Of a stretch of 64,000 bases of DNA, positions 22,832-32,351 are shown one piece after another. The notes under the pieces are model-generated. The model was given only the letters and a program-made list of their open reading frames with translations, did no database searches and was not told where the DNA came from. The stretch covers positions 316,344 to 380,343 of the IMG/VR virus record IMGVR_UViG_3300030102_006934; one strand, 5' to 3'. Each line of letters starts with the position of its first letter. The first letter of the stretch is position 1. Source of the DNA: a virus. Position numbers and translations under genes: made by a program.

Positions 22832-23893
22832 ATGGAAATTAAAGAAATTATATTAGAAGAGTTATTTCTTGAGGCTAAGAAGAAAAAGAAATCTAAAAAA
22901 AAGAAGAAAGCTAAAAGAGATGCTTGTTACCATAAAGTTAAGTCTAGATATGATGTTTGGCCTTCAGCTTATGCTTCAGGAGCCTTAGTAAAATGTAGAA
23001 AAGTTGGTGCAGCTAATTGGGGTAACTCAAAGAAAGAATCTGAAGAAATAGAAAACCACAACTTAATCACTGAAAAAAAGAAAGGTAAAAGAAAGTTAAC
23101 TAAAAAGGCTAGTTCAGAATCAAACTTAGGTGATTGGTTCAAAAGAAAAGGAGCTAAAGGTTCTTCTGGTGGTTGGGTTGATTGTAATGCTCCTGACGGT
23201 AAAGGTGGTTATAAATCATGTGGTAGAAAAGAAGGTGAAAAAAGAGCTAAATACCCAGCTTGTAGACCTACACCTGGAGCATGTAAAGATAAGGGTAAAG
23301 GTAAGTCTTGGGGTAAGAAAGCTAAGAAAGAATCTATATCTGAAAGTTTACAATATCACATAGACCGTAATATACCTTTAGTGGAAAACATTTATAGATA
23401 TGGTTCAGAAGGATTCTTTAACCTTATTAATGAAACTAGAGAATTATATAAAAAAGGTGAGATAGATTTATGTTTAGCTGATAAAGAATTACTCCAAACC
23501 AATATAGGCGAGAAAGCTATGTTTGAAGGTAAAGAGGTTTGGTTAGACATCCCAATGGAAAACACAGAAGTATTATTTGAGGATGATAAGTTTAAAGGTA
23601 AAAAGTCTGGTTCCCCAACTAGAGATACTTCTGGTGGTAAAGCTTATAAAGTTTATGTTGCTGGTTGTTCAAAGAAAACAGATTCAAATCCAAGAGGAAT
23701 TAAATTAGTTAGATTTGGTTCTGGTGGTTTAAAAGCTAAGTTAAGTAACAAAGAAGCTAAAAAGTCTTACAACGCTAGACACGGTTGTTCAGAAGGAAGA
23801 CATAACGATAAGTGTAAGGCTGGTTATTGGTCTTGTAGATTACCACGTTACGCTAAAAAATTAGGTTTGTCTGGTGGTGGAACTTGGTGGTAA
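22832..23893 (+). CDS. Tagged basic multi-module protein, 353 aa (DUF5872-like)
   Basis: Tag EIKEIILEELFLEAKKKK, then a lysine-rich stretch and modules I recall from T4-like marine phages: SRYDVWPSAYASGALVKCRK and GGWVDCNAPDGKGGYKSCGR with YPACRPTPGAC (DUF5872-like). Internal [IL]-x-E sites: NLITEKKK, SISESLQYH. The C-terminal module ends ARHGCSEGRHNDKCKAGYWS. Strong positive charge suggests contact with packaged DNA. It overlaps the next, zinc-ribbon frame by 20 bases. Confidence 0.6.
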   Translation: MEIKEIILEELFLEAKKKKKSKKKKKAKRDACYHKVKSRYDVWPSAYASGALVKCRKVGAANWGNSKKESEEIENHNLITEKKKGKRKLTKKASSESNLGDWFKRKGAKGSSGGWVDCNAPDGKGGYKSCGRKEGEKRAKYPACRPTPGACKDKGKGKSWGKKAKKESISESLQYHIDRNIPLVENIYRYGSEGFFNLINETRELYKKGEIDLCLADKELLQTNIGEKAMFEGKEVWLDIPMENTEVLFEDDKFKGKKSGSPTRDTSGGKAYKVYVAGCSKKTDSNPRGIKLVRFGSGGLKAKLSNKEAKKSYNARHGCSEGRHNDKCKAGYWSCRLPRYAKKLGLSGGGTWW

Positions 23894-24293
23894 AATAGAG
23901 TGCCCAATATGTGATTGGGATTGGGAATTAGAATCTGATGATGATAGACCTACATTATGTCATAAATGTGGATATGATTCGGATATAAAAGAGTTTGATA
24001 TGAAAGCTTTAAAAAAATGGGAAAAAGAAAACCAACTACCATTTCAAGAACAAAAAGAAGAAAGATATATAGTTAGAACTTTTTCCGAATCGACAGAGGA
24101 TACGGAATTGGTTTGGCATAGAGATAAGGAAGATAGGATAGTTAAAAGTTTAGGTAACACTGATTGGTCGATTCAATTGGATAATGAACTTCCTAGACCT
24201 TTAACAGAAATGATTTACATCCCTAAGAATAGTTACCATAGAGTTATTAAGGGTACGGGTGATTTAAAAGTGAGAATTAACAAATTATCATGA
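23874..24293 (+). CDS. Zinc ribbon plus WHRD/cupin-like domain protein
   Basis: 139 residues from a GTG at 23874. IECPICDWDWELES then CHKCGYD is a zinc ribbon. LVWHRDKEDRIVKSL and IYIPKNSYHRVIKG form a domain I know from other phage proteins, with a cupin-like look. From memory the zinc ribbon in related phages continues directly from the GGG-x-WW end of the previous protein, so the +1 frame change at 23874-23893 may be programmed frameshifting, a split, or a sequence error. Confidence 0.55.
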   Translation: MVELGGKIECPICDWDWELESDDDRPTLCHKCGYDSDIKEFDMKALKKWEKENQLPFQEQKEERYIVRTFSESTEDTELVWHRDKEDRIVKSLGNTDWSIQLDNELPRPLTEMIYIPKNSYHRVIKGTGDLKVRINKLS

Positions 24294-25129
24294 AAACAAT
24301 AAATGAGGAAATAAATAGGATTAAACAGATAATGGGACTTCTAAATGAAGAAGGAAAACAGTATGGTACAATACTGATATTTGGACCTCAAGGTGTTGGT
24401 AAATCCACAATCACAAAACCATTAAGTAAAAAACTTGGGATGGAAGTTATTGGTACTGATGATTTTATTAATCAAGGTGACTGGCAAAGTCAAGAAACGA
24501 AAAAGAAAGGCTGGGAAAAAAGAAAAGAAAATGAGTTTACAGGTATGGTCAGTTTTTTAAAAAACAATTTAGGTAAACCAGTTATTTTAGATGTAGGTGG
24601 TAGTCATGGTGTGTGGGAAAAAGACCATTTAATAGAAATTATGAAATTAATATCAGATTATCCTAATAGATTTTTATTGTTACCCTCAAAAGATATGGGA
24701 AAATCAAAAGAATTTTTAAGACGTAATATGTTAAACAGAGAAAAAGGGATGGAAGGTGCTATTAAATACTGGGAAGCGTTATTAAAACAAGACGACAATT
24801 TCTCTAAAAACTTTAATGGTGAAGATAAAGTGGACTGGGACAAAAGAATGGAACGTGTAAAAAGTGGTGATGAAAGTGAAGCCAAATTTTGGATTAATAA
24901 AATGCAAACGAGACTAGATTTAATTAAGTCAGGAAAAGTAACATGGGATGAATTTGATATTAACGATGATAAAACTTTAATCAAAAAATCAGACCCCACC
25001 TATTTTGAAGATTATACTCAGTATTTCATAGAAAACATGAAAAAGTCTGGGATTGGGAATCATGTGATTTATAATTTAGGTAAAGAACAAGAATCATTAG
25101 TTGATGAAATAATAAGCAAATTAAAATAA
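24290..25129 (+). CDS. Tagged P-loop kinase-like protein
   Basis: 279 residues. Tag MKTINEEINRIKQIMGLLNE then EG. Walker A GPQGVGKST (32-40) followed by KPLSKKLGMEVIGTDD, the layout of shikimate/gluconate-type small kinases (DxD after strand 2). FLLLPSKD and KEFLRRNMLNRE fit the lid region. Substrate unknown. A kinase carrying a head-targeting tag would be delivered with the DNA (inference). Overlaps both neighbours by 1-4 bases. Confidence 0.65.
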   Translation: MKTINEEINRIKQIMGLLNEEGKQYGTILIFGPQGVGKSTITKPLSKKLGMEVIGTDDFINQGDWQSQETKKKGWEKRKENEFTGMVSFLKNNLGKPVILDVGGSHGVWEKDHLIEIMKLISDYPNRFLLLPSKDMGKSKEFLRRNMLNREKGMEGAIKYWEALLKQDDNFSKNFNGEDKVDWDKRMERVKSGDESEAKFWINKMQTRLDLIKSGKVTWDEFDINDDKTLIKKSDPTYFEDYTQYFIENMKKSGIGNHVIYNLGKEQESLVDEIISKLK

Positions 25130-25554
25130 TGAAAAATTTAATTAAAAAAGTATTGAAGGAGTCGATTGGTGGTAATTATTTTTATTTAATAACTACTAAA
25201 GATGGTAAGTATTATTTCAACGAAGGTTATGAAACTTTTGATGCTAAACACGAATTAGTCCCACTAGATGGTACACTTGATTATGATGAGTTGGATAGAC
25301 TACATCAACCAAGTCGAGGAGGTGGTTATCTCTATCAATCAAGAGAAAGAGCTGAAAAATCTTTAAAAGCTAAAATAAAATGGTATGAAAAAATTAGAAC
25401 TGAAATGGAAGATGAGAATTATCAGCAGGATGAGTTTTTCGATAAACCAAGAAGAGCTTTGATTAATCAAATGGAGGACTTAGGTTATACATGGGATGAT
25501 TTAGAAGTTAAAGAATATTATTTAGGTTTAATACCAGCAACAACAAGTATATGA
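25129..25554 (+). CDS. Tagged protein, 141 aa
   Basis: Tag MKNLIKKVLKES, then an alpha/beta domain with a Tyr-rich N-terminal half (NYFYLITTKDGKYYFNEGYE) and SRERAEKSLKAKIKWYEKI. Family not recognised. Overlaps the next gene by 4 bases. Confidence 0.6.
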   Translation: MKNLIKKVLKESIGGNYFYLITTKDGKYYFNEGYETFDAKHELVPLDGTLDYDELDRLHQPSRGGGYLYQSRERAEKSLKAKIKWYEKIRTEMEDENYQQDEFFDKPRRALINQMEDLGYTWDDLEVKEYYLGLIPATTSI

Positions 25555-25883
25555 AAAACTTAATTAGACATATATTATTAGAAGAAGCTAGTAAAGTAGA
25601 ATACCAAGTAAGGGATATTGGTGGTCCTACTTACTATAAACGCCATAAAGGAGAAAAATGGACTTTTACAGATGAAGTAGATTTTTTCAAAAACTCTAAT
25701 AGAAACAATCTAGTTAAATGGGTAGAAAAGAAGCCGAAAAAAGGACCATTCGTTAGACAAGTAGAGGTTCCCCAAGAAGATACTGATACTTTGAAATATT
25801 TAAAGGTATACTACCAAAATTTATCCCCTAATGATTATTCGGTGAAAATTCAAGGTGAAGAAATTATTATTAAAGCAAAATGA
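25551..25883 (+). CDS. Tagged protein, 110 aa
   Basis: Tag MKNLIRHILLEEASK, then a small beta-rich basic domain ending in YSVKIQGEEIIIKAK. Family not recognised. Overlaps the next gene by 4 bases. Confidence 0.6.
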   Translation: MKNLIRHILLEEASKVEYQVRDIGGPTYYKRHKGEKWTFTDEVDFFKNSNRNNLVKWVEKKPKKGPFVRQVEVPQEDTDTLKYLKVYYQNLSPNDYSVKIQGEEIIIKAK

Positions 25884-27568
25884 AAAATTTAATTAAAAAT
25901 ATTTTGAGGAGATCAGATATAGATACATCTATTACTGAAGTTTACAATATATTCGAAGAAGAAGAGTTTGACCCATTTGGGTATATCACAGACCAAGGTG
26001 ATGAGGATTTAGAAGCTATGGAATTAGGTGTGGATTTTGAGAAAGATTGTGTTTTAGGTTTTTCAAAAAACAACGCAAAATTAGAGTGGCCTTATTTTTC
26101 TTTACCAGCTGGATATACATGTCCTTTTGCGACTGTTTGTAAAAACTTCCCCGCGAGATGGGAAGGGCCCACTAAGGGTGGTAAATTTAAAAAACCTTCT
26201 TCTTGGGACAAGAATGTTAAAGCAGGACCAAAAGCTGAGATGATGTGTTACGCGGCAAGAGCTCAAGGACAATACCCAGGGGCTAACGTACAAGCTTTTA
26301 AGAATTTGGATTTGATTAAAAAAATGAAAACCAAAGAAAAGATGGCTGATTTGATAGTTAAATCAATGAAGTATCATAATTTAGATAATACTGACGTATT
26401 AAGAATACATGAGGCTGGTGACTTCTTCAACCAAGAATATTTTGACGCTTGGGTTGAAGTAGCTGAAAGATTGCCTAATACATTATTTTATGCGTATACA
26501 GTCTCACTACCATATTATATGTCTAGAAAAAACAGTTTACCTAAGAATTTTAAGGTAATAGCCTCAATGGATAAAAACAATGAGGATTTCATTTTAGATA
26601 ACAATTTAAGATACTCAAGAGTGGTTAATTCAACAGAAGAAGCAAAAGAACTAGGATTACCAATAGATGTGGATGATTCTTTAGCTTTGGGTACTGATGA
26701 TAATTTTGCTCTAATAATACATGGTGGCCAACCTAAAGGCTCTGAAGCTGCTAAAGCTTTAAAAAAGAATAGAGAGTCTGGTTTGTATGATAAAATAAAA
26801 AAAATGAAAAAGATGAATCAAACTAAAAAAAACACTCTAAGAGATAAAATAAGAAAAGAGTTAAGGAATGAAGATTTAGAGTATTGGGGTGTTAAGGGTA
26901 ATAAAATGGGTCCTTTAAAGGAAGATGATTTTTCGTGGACTAATAATAGTAACCTTGATGGTATCATTTTTAGGACAAAAGAAAGACCAGATTTAACCTA
27001 TATTATTAAAGATAATGGTAACCCCACTGTTAGTATATATAAACAAGGTGGTGGGTTTATTAATTCTATTGTAAGAGACTATGTTAAATCACAATTTAAA
27101 ACAAATGGATGGTACGTAATAGAAGATGATAAATTAATTCATGAGGTGGACTCTGATTTTGGTTCAGAAGATGACGAAATCACATCATTAAAAGGTCACC
27201 GTGATTACACTGATTGGGTGTTTATACATAGAAACCTAAATAGACCACCATATTATTCAATTAAGGCTGGTAAGAGTGGTGGACCAGTTATTGGTTACGA
27301 TACTGACATCCATTTGAAAGATGTACAATTTAAAGTACAAAAGGGTGGTATGAATAGAGTAAGGAAAGAAAAAAGAAAAAATGTACACGCTGGTGTTGTG
27401 GGTAAAATAATTAGTTCTGGTGGTGAGTACAACACAGATGGTTGGGTTTTAATAACTTACAACCCATATAAACATGATTCTTTTGTTGAATATGAAACAG
27501 AAGAGCCTATATTTAAGGCAGATGAAGTTATACTAAAAAATGAAAGGGAGGTTTGGGCTAAAAAATGA
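25880..27568 (+). CDS. Tagged GP88-like protein with extra C-terminal module
   Basis: 562 residues. N-terminus MKNLIKNILRRSDID keeps the helix of the tag but has R-R in place of x-E. Residues about 55-310 match the phage GP88 domain: VLGFSKNNAKL, PYFSLPAGYTCPFATVCKNF, CYAARAQGQYPG, VLRIHEAGDFFNQEYFDAW, with four cysteines that may bind a cofactor or metal. At about residue 350, GPLKEDDFSWTNN is a junction, followed by a separate module of 200 residues. GP88 function is unknown. Confidence 0.7.
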   Translation: MKNLIKNILRRSDIDTSITEVYNIFEEEEFDPFGYITDQGDEDLEAMELGVDFEKDCVLGFSKNNAKLEWPYFSLPAGYTCPFATVCKNFPARWEGPTKGGKFKKPSSWDKNVKAGPKAEMMCYAARAQGQYPGANVQAFKNLDLIKKMKTKEKMADLIVKSMKYHNLDNTDVLRIHEAGDFFNQEYFDAWVEVAERLPNTLFYAYTVSLPYYMSRKNSLPKNFKVIASMDKNNEDFILDNNLRYSRVVNSTEEAKELGLPIDVDDSLALGTDDNFALIIHGGQPKGSEAAKALKKNRESGLYDKIKKMKKMNQTKKNTLRDKIRKELRNEDLEYWGVKGNKMGPLKEDDFSWTNNSNLDGIIFRTKERPDLTYIIKDNGNPTVSIYKQGGGFINSIVRDYVKSQFKTNGWYVIEDDKLIHEVDSDFGSEDDEITSLKGHRDYTDWVFIHRNLNRPPYYSIKAGKSGGPVIGYDTDIHLKDVQFKVQKGGMNRVRKEKRKNVHAGVVGKIISSGGEYNTDGWVLITYNPYKHDSFVEYETEEPIFKADEVILKNEREVWAKK

Positions 27569-27651
27569 TTGGAATGGTCTTCTTTCTATTCGTTTTTATT
27601 TTTTTGGTTACCTGTTCTATCATCGATGATAATATTAATAAGAAAAAATGA
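27565..27651 (+). CDS. Tiny membrane or lipoprotein-like peptide, 28 aa
   Basis: MIGMVFFLFVFIFLVTCSII then seven more residues. One hydrophobic helix ending L-V-T-C, which resembles a lipobox. It overlaps both the previous stop and the next start by 4 bases (ATGA junctions), so it is in the translation chain of the tagged operon although it has no tag. Function unknown. Confidence 0.5.
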   Translation: MIGMVFFLFVFIFLVTCSIIDDNINKKK

Positions 27652-29111
27652 AATTAAACTTATCTAAAATACTAAATTCTACATTAATCCTTGAGGGTAG
27701 GTGGGAGGATGTAATTAAAAAGTATAATCCCCAAGGTAGTGATATAGAAGTAATAGATTATCTATCAAGAGAAGATCCTTCTGGAAATAACAAATATTTA
27801 GACTGGATGACTAAAATTTGGATGGGTCACACCAAAGAACTACCCACAGATGAGGAAATATTGAATTTGGTAAAAAACTTTCATCAGAACTTAAGTAGAA
27901 TTAAAAACAAAGATATAAATAGTTATACCTCCTTTAAAGAATTAGGGGTGGTTGTTGATGAGGCTGTGAGAAAAGCCTACACCAAGAAAGCTAAAAAGAA
28001 TGTTATAAAAGTTTTCGAAAATGATGATATTTTAGTCTTAGCCCCTTTGAGTATTGAAGCTTCTTGTAAGTATGGTGCTGGTACTAAGTGGTGTATTGCG
28101 GCAACAAATAATCAAATGGTGGGTAACCCACATTTTGAAAGTTACACCAAACACTCTAGTTTTTATTTTTTGATAAATAAAAAAATGACAAAGGAAGAAA
28201 ACCCAAGAGAATATAAATACGCTTTACAGTGGAAACGAAGCGGTGATGAATTTACATGGTGGGATGCTCAAGATGATTCTCACAGTGTGGCTCCGAATTG
28301 GGTTACTGATGAAGTATTGGAAGCTATAAAACAAAATGGGGAAAAAGTTAATAGGGGTTTACTTAAGACAAAAATTAAAGACTTTTTAAACGCACCTAAT
28401 ATAGATGAGTATATTAAAATGAAAGATGTTCTTAATGAAAAAGAAAAAACCCAAGTCATAGACACCCTCATAAAACAAGGTTTTAGTATTGATTACTTTC
28501 CGATATTTAAAGAAGATATAACAGAATCACAAATGAAAACTTTAATAGCTAAGTTTGTTAAAGTATATACTAAAAGTGAAAGGTTTAAGTTTAAAGATTT
28601 TAACTTGATAAAGGGTTATTTAAGTAAAGAACAACTTTTTAATATTTTAGAATCTCATGTGAGTTTATTGGAAAATGATGAGGTTGTTAATTGGATGGAT
28701 ACTAATTTTTCCCATAAATATAAACACAACTTAGTTAATAAGATAGATGGAATAAATAAAATTTCTAACAATTTAAATAATAAACTTATTTTAAAAAAAT
28801 GGTCTATGACAGAAGAGGAGTTGGAAGAACAATTAGCGATATCTTATTATGCCTTTTTATCTTCTGGTGATTGGGATACTGGTCAAAGAGAAAATTTTAT
28901 AGATTCTTTAGTTAAAATAGATAGGCTGGACCCAAGTTCACATAAGACCTTAAATATGATGAAAATGAGAAAACAATTTCAACCAGCAACTAAATTGTAC
29001 ATGATTAAAACCAGTGAGGGATTACTAGACGATTATGTGGGTATGTCTGACGAAGAAATAGATGACCCCATATTAGACTCTATAAAACAAAGAGCGATAG
29101 AAATTAGGTAA
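27648..29111 (+). CDS. Tagged protein with G-x-W-C domain (paralogue 2)
   Basis: 487 residues, homologous to the minus-strand protein at 8759-10189. N-terminus NLSKILNSTLILEGRWEDV gives I-L-E followed by G. EASCKYGAGTKWCIAATNNQ is the conserved Trp-Cys centre, followed by HFESYTKHSSFYFLINKK and WWDAQDD. The C-terminal half is helical and less conserved. Two scattered copies plus the 52774 protein show this domain has been duplicated for use with the tag. Enzymatic role likely but unknown. Confidence 0.6.
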   Translation: MKLNLSKILNSTLILEGRWEDVIKKYNPQGSDIEVIDYLSREDPSGNNKYLDWMTKIWMGHTKELPTDEEILNLVKNFHQNLSRIKNKDINSYTSFKELGVVVDEAVRKAYTKKAKKNVIKVFENDDILVLAPLSIEASCKYGAGTKWCIAATNNQMVGNPHFESYTKHSSFYFLINKKMTKEENPREYKYALQWKRSGDEFTWWDAQDDSHSVAPNWVTDEVLEAIKQNGEKVNRGLLKTKIKDFLNAPNIDEYIKMKDVLNEKEKTQVIDTLIKQGFSIDYFPIFKEDITESQMKTLIAKFVKVYTKSERFKFKDFNLIKGYLSKEQLFNILESHVSLLENDEVVNWMDTNFSHKYKHNLVNKIDGINKISNNLNNKLILKKWSMTEEELEEQLAISYYAFLSSGDWDTGQRENFIDSLVKIDRLDPSSHKTLNMMKMRKQFQPATKLYMIKTSEGLLDDYVGMSDEEIDDPILDSIKQRAIEIR

Positions 29112-29112
29112 A

Positions 29113-29877
29113 ATGAAAAACTTAATCAAAAAAATATTAAAAGAAGATTTTAATCCTGAAGATTTTGAATGGGTTAGAGAGATAGACCCATTGAACACCT
29201 TCAAGGAGTGGGTAGAATCAACTAGTTTAATAAAAAAAAATAATCCTAGTGGAAAAACTGATAGACAATGGTTGAACCACATAGAAAGGACTAAAAATTG
29301 GGTTGAAGATTTTACAGATGAAACACATACATTATTAGAATATGTAGAAAATTTAAACAGTTCAGCTGGTTTAGAACACACAAAAGATATGCTTGGTGCG
29401 ATACATGATTATATAGGCACTGAAGATGGAAATAGTGAAGGTTATTATGTTGGTACTTATAGAGAAGGGGAAAGATATTTATGGATGTTTTTAAAATATT
29501 TTAGTCCATACGGTGAAAAATATAATCTAACACTAAAAGAGTTATTAGACATATCACATAAGTATTTTGAAAGTCGTGTTGACGCTGATATAGAAAAGTC
29601 AGAGTCATTAAGAGAATATAATGAAATTGAAAAAAGAAGTACCACTGAAATCACAATATCTTTATTAAATGAGGCAGCTGACCATTTCGCTAAAGGTTTA
29701 AGGTTAATTGAATCGGCGACACAATTTGCTTATGACTCAAACAACGAAGATTTAATTAGAGATTTGGAAGAACTAAGGATATCAATTCAAAGTGGGAGTG
29801 ATAAGATGTGGGTTGAAAACCCAAACAGTATGAATATTGTTAATCGTATTAATGATATAATCACTAAATATAGTTAA
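29113..29877 (+). CDS. Tagged helical protein, 254 aa
   Basis: Tag MKNLIKKILKEDFN then EDFEWVREI, so both the helix and the D-F-x-W part are present. The rest is helical (EYVENLNSSAGLEHTKDML, LLNEAADHFAKGLRLIE) and not recognised. Starts 1 base after the previous stop. Confidence 0.6.
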   Translation: MKNLIKKILKEDFNPEDFEWVREIDPLNTFKEWVESTSLIKKNNPSGKTDRQWLNHIERTKNWVEDFTDETHTLLEYVENLNSSAGLEHTKDMLGAIHDYIGTEDGNSEGYYVGTYREGERYLWMFLKYFSPYGEKYNLTLKELLDISHKYFESRVDADIEKSESLREYNEIEKRSTTEITISLLNEAADHFAKGLRLIESATQFAYDSNNEDLIRDLEELRISIQSGSDKMWVENPNSMNIVNRINDIITKYS

Positions 29878-30444
29878 ATGAGAAAGTTAATTAAAAAGAT
29901 ATTGGTGGAATCTGATTGGGATTGGATTGAAAATGTTAAGTACGTAACATTGGAGTGGGGTGAAATACCAAAGAAAGGTGAAAAACTGATTTGTGTAGAT
30001 GGTTATATTAACACCGAAGAATTATCTTATTATATACAAGGTGCGGATGAAGATGTGTGTGATAAACTAAATGGGGGTCACGGATATTATCCAAAAAAAG
30101 AAATAATAGTAGAAAAAACTACTTTAGATGAGTGTACAAATGGTGGTAGTAGAGTCATAGTTTGGCCAAGAGTAACCCGAAGAATGCGTAATGAAAATGG
30201 TATTATGGGTGATGCGTTAGCGAGAATATCGACTCAACATAAAACGATTAATGAGTCTTACTTCGACTCCAATAAACTTTACAATAAAAGTTACATAGAC
30301 AGTGTTACCAAAAACGCTGATAGAAATATAAAACGAATTGTTAATAACCTAGAAGTGGTTAAATGTAAAGATAAAAATAATAACTCAACTGAGTGTGTTA
30401 GAATACCAGAAGTGGTATTTGTTTATATAAATGGTAGATATTAA
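29878..30444 (+). CDS. Tagged protein, 188 aa
   Basis: Tag MRKLIKKILVESDWDWIENV, an excellent copy with site L-V-E followed by S. The body has a beta-rich first half with KYVTLEWGEIPKKGEKLICV and VDGYINTEELSYYI, and a basic second half. Family not recognised. Starts directly after the preceding stop. Confidence 0.62.
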   Translation: MRKLIKKILVESDWDWIENVKYVTLEWGEIPKKGEKLICVDGYINTEELSYYIQGADEDVCDKLNGGHGYYPKKEIIVEKTTLDECTNGGSRVIVWPRVTRRMRNENGIMGDALARISTQHKTINESYFDSNKLYNKSYIDSVTKNADRNIKRIVNNLEVVKCKDKNNNSTECVRIPEVVFVYINGRY

Positions 30445-30446
30445 AA

Positions 30447-30782
30447 ATGAAACATTTAATTAGAAAAATACTAAATGAAGGTGATTTTGATTGGGTAGAA
30501 GATTCAAAAAGTCCTAATATACCCTTAAAAGACATATCTGACTGGGTATATGAAACTAGATATAAAATTGCTCCAGTCATGCAAAGTATAGATGAATTCA
30601 AAAAACAAAACTTTATCAAAGGTGGGTCTAATAATTCGAATACCACTAATTCAGAAGTACTAGAAGACGTTTTATATTCTATCACACAAATAGGTACTGA
30701 AATAAGTAATATATATGATAGTCTTGAACAAATAGACGAAGAACTTCACTCATTAAGTTTTGTAATTGAAGATGATGAATAA
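30447..30782 (+). CDS. Tagged protein, 111 aa
   Basis: Tag MKHLIRKILNEGDFDWVEDS, then a helical acidic domain (LEDVLYSITQIGTEISNIYD). Family not recognised. Its stop overlaps the next start. Confidence 0.62.
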   Translation: MKHLIRKILNEGDFDWVEDSKSPNIPLKDISDWVYETRYKIAPVMQSIDEFKKQNFIKGGSNNSNTTNSEVLEDVLYSITQIGTEISNIYDSLEQIDEELHSLSFVIEDDE

Positions 30783-31473
30783 AAAAGACATATTATTGGA
30801 AATGGGTAGGTACGACTCCTTAACTAGAAGAATAAGTAATGATATTTTTAGTGAGATAAAAAAATCAGAAGGAAAACTAGGTATTACTCGTATAGAACTT
30901 CCTTGGGATACAAAGAAAATTCCGGCATATAATCACGAATCTGGTCTTGTTATAGAAGTAGCTCTAGTAATTAATAGAACTGAGGATACAATACTTTATG
31001 GTAATAGGGAATTACCTTATTATGTGTTTACTTATTTAGCTGATGAGGATTCTATAGTTGTAGAGGTTAGCTTAGACGAATTGTATGGTAAAAGTTTTTA
31101 TGAGGAGATTATCTACAAAATCAATGAAGATGTTAGACACGAAATAGAGCATTTACTACAAGAGATGGGTGTGGGTGACAGAGAGGGTCTAGATTTAAAA
31201 AATTCTTCTAATTATGAAACCACTTTCGACCACCATAAAGATAAAGGTGAAGTAGCGGCCCTAGTACATGGATTTTATCGTAGAGCTAAACTAGAGAAAA
31301 AACCAATAGACGTTATAATGTTAGAGGACTTGAATAAAGATATCTTGGATGGTAGAATAACAGTAGAAGAGGCAGATAAGTTAATACAACTATGGATTAA
31401 GTATTCAATGAATAATCTACCAAAAGCACAGTACACACCAAAAATTAAAAGACGTTTTATTTTCGAAAAGTAA
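30772..31473 (+). CDS. Tagged putative zinc metallopeptidase (HEIEH)
   Basis: 233 residues from ATG 30772 (a TTG at 30766 is less likely). Short tag MMNKKDILLEMGRYDS. EDVRHEIEHLLQEMG holds the HExxH zinc-peptidase motif (H123, E124, H127), and an acidic third ligand may lie further on (for example in DKGEVAALVHG). The C-terminus is basic. A packaged peptidase could act on host proteins or the envelope. Final gene of the operon that starts at 22335. Confidence 0.6.
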   Translation: MMNKKDILLEMGRYDSLTRRISNDIFSEIKKSEGKLGITRIELPWDTKKIPAYNHESGLVIEVALVINRTEDTILYGNRELPYYVFTYLADEDSIVVEVSLDELYGKSFYEEIIYKINEDVRHEIEHLLQEMGVGDREGLDLKNSSNYETTFDHHKDKGEVAALVHGFYRRAKLEKKPIDVIMLEDLNKDILDGRITVEEADKLIQLWIKYSMNNLPKAQYTPKIKRRFIFEK

Positions 31474-31549
31474 TTTTAGGCTTTAATTTATTAAATAAAA
31501 ATACTATTATTTTAACAAATAAATTATTTAGTTTAAAAATAGTGTAATT

Positions 31550-31720
31550 ATGCCAAAATCAAGAAATAGAAAAAATCATAAGAAAAAAGTAGAAGCTAGA
31601 AGAAAAAGAATGGATGCCAAAAAAAGAACTATGGAGAATCAGTTCAGAAAAATGGTTGAGCAAAGAATGAAAGAAATGAATGCTAATAACGATGAAAGTA
31701 AAGAACAAGAAAATGTCTAA
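31550..31720 (+). CDS. Very basic small protein, 56 aa
   Basis: MPKSRNRKNHKKKVEARRKR followed by a charged helix ending in an acidic tail. Nucleic-acid or ribosome binding is likely from composition. Its stop lies inside the start of the Nudix-like gene, so the two are coupled. Family not recognised. Confidence 0.55.
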   Translation: MPKSRNRKNHKKKVEARRKRMDAKKRTMENQFRKMVEQRMKEMNANNDESKEQENV

Positions 31721-32351
31721 TAAAGAAAGTGATGTATTAGTTAGTGATTTAGTTTATGACGGTTATCATAAAATAGAAGAAGTAGTTAGAAACTACGAAG
31801 GTAAAGAAATAAAAACTGAAGTTTTAAAAAAAGGCCAAAATGTATCAGCTGTTGTGTACAATACTGAAAGTAAAGAGTACATTTTTATCGAAAAATACAA
31901 AGTATCTGCTGACGGTGTTACTGTTGAAATAATAAACGGTAACGTTGGTCAAAATGAAAAACCACAACAATCAATAAAAAGGTTGGTTACGGAGTTGACT
32001 GGTTATAAAGTAGAAACAGTAAAAGAAATAACTAACTATTACATGGACACCAATAATTCAGATGAGATTTGTTCTTTATACTATATTGAGGTTAATGAAT
32101 TAGTTGTGGATGATTTGGAGTTTGAGGATTATAAATTAATTAAAGTTGAAAAACTAGGTTTGGGTGGTAAGCTATTTGTAGAAGACCCTATGAACATGAT
32201 GAGTTTTAATACAGAAGAAGATAAAAAAGTAAAACCACCATATCAAACTATTGACGCAAAATCTTTAATAGCTGTTATGTGGGTTGAAAACAACAACATT
32301 TTAAAAGATGTTGCAGAACTTATAACTAACGCTAAAATAAGAAGTTTATGA
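31713..32351 (+). CDS. Nudix-like protein with degenerate active site
   Basis: 212 residues from ATG 31713 (MSNKESDVL), chosen over an earlier ATG because of the tight overlap with the previous gene. The layout follows ADP-ribose pyrophosphatase-type Nudix proteins (VVYNTESKEYIFIEKYK, EIINGNVGQNE). The Nudix box reads KRLVTELTGY where R-E-U-x-E-E-x-G-U is expected: two catalytic glutamates are replaced by Leu. It may bind rather than cut its ligand. Confidence 0.65.
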   Translation: MSNKESDVLVSDLVYDGYHKIEEVVRNYEGKEIKTEVLKKGQNVSAVVYNTESKEYIFIEKYKVSADGVTVEIINGNVGQNEKPQQSIKRLVTELTGYKVETVKEITNYYMDTNNSDEICSLYYIEVNELVVDDLEFEDYKLIKVEKLGLGGKLFVEDPMNMMSFNTEEDKKVKPPYQTIDAKSLIAVMWVENNNILKDVAELITNAKIRSL

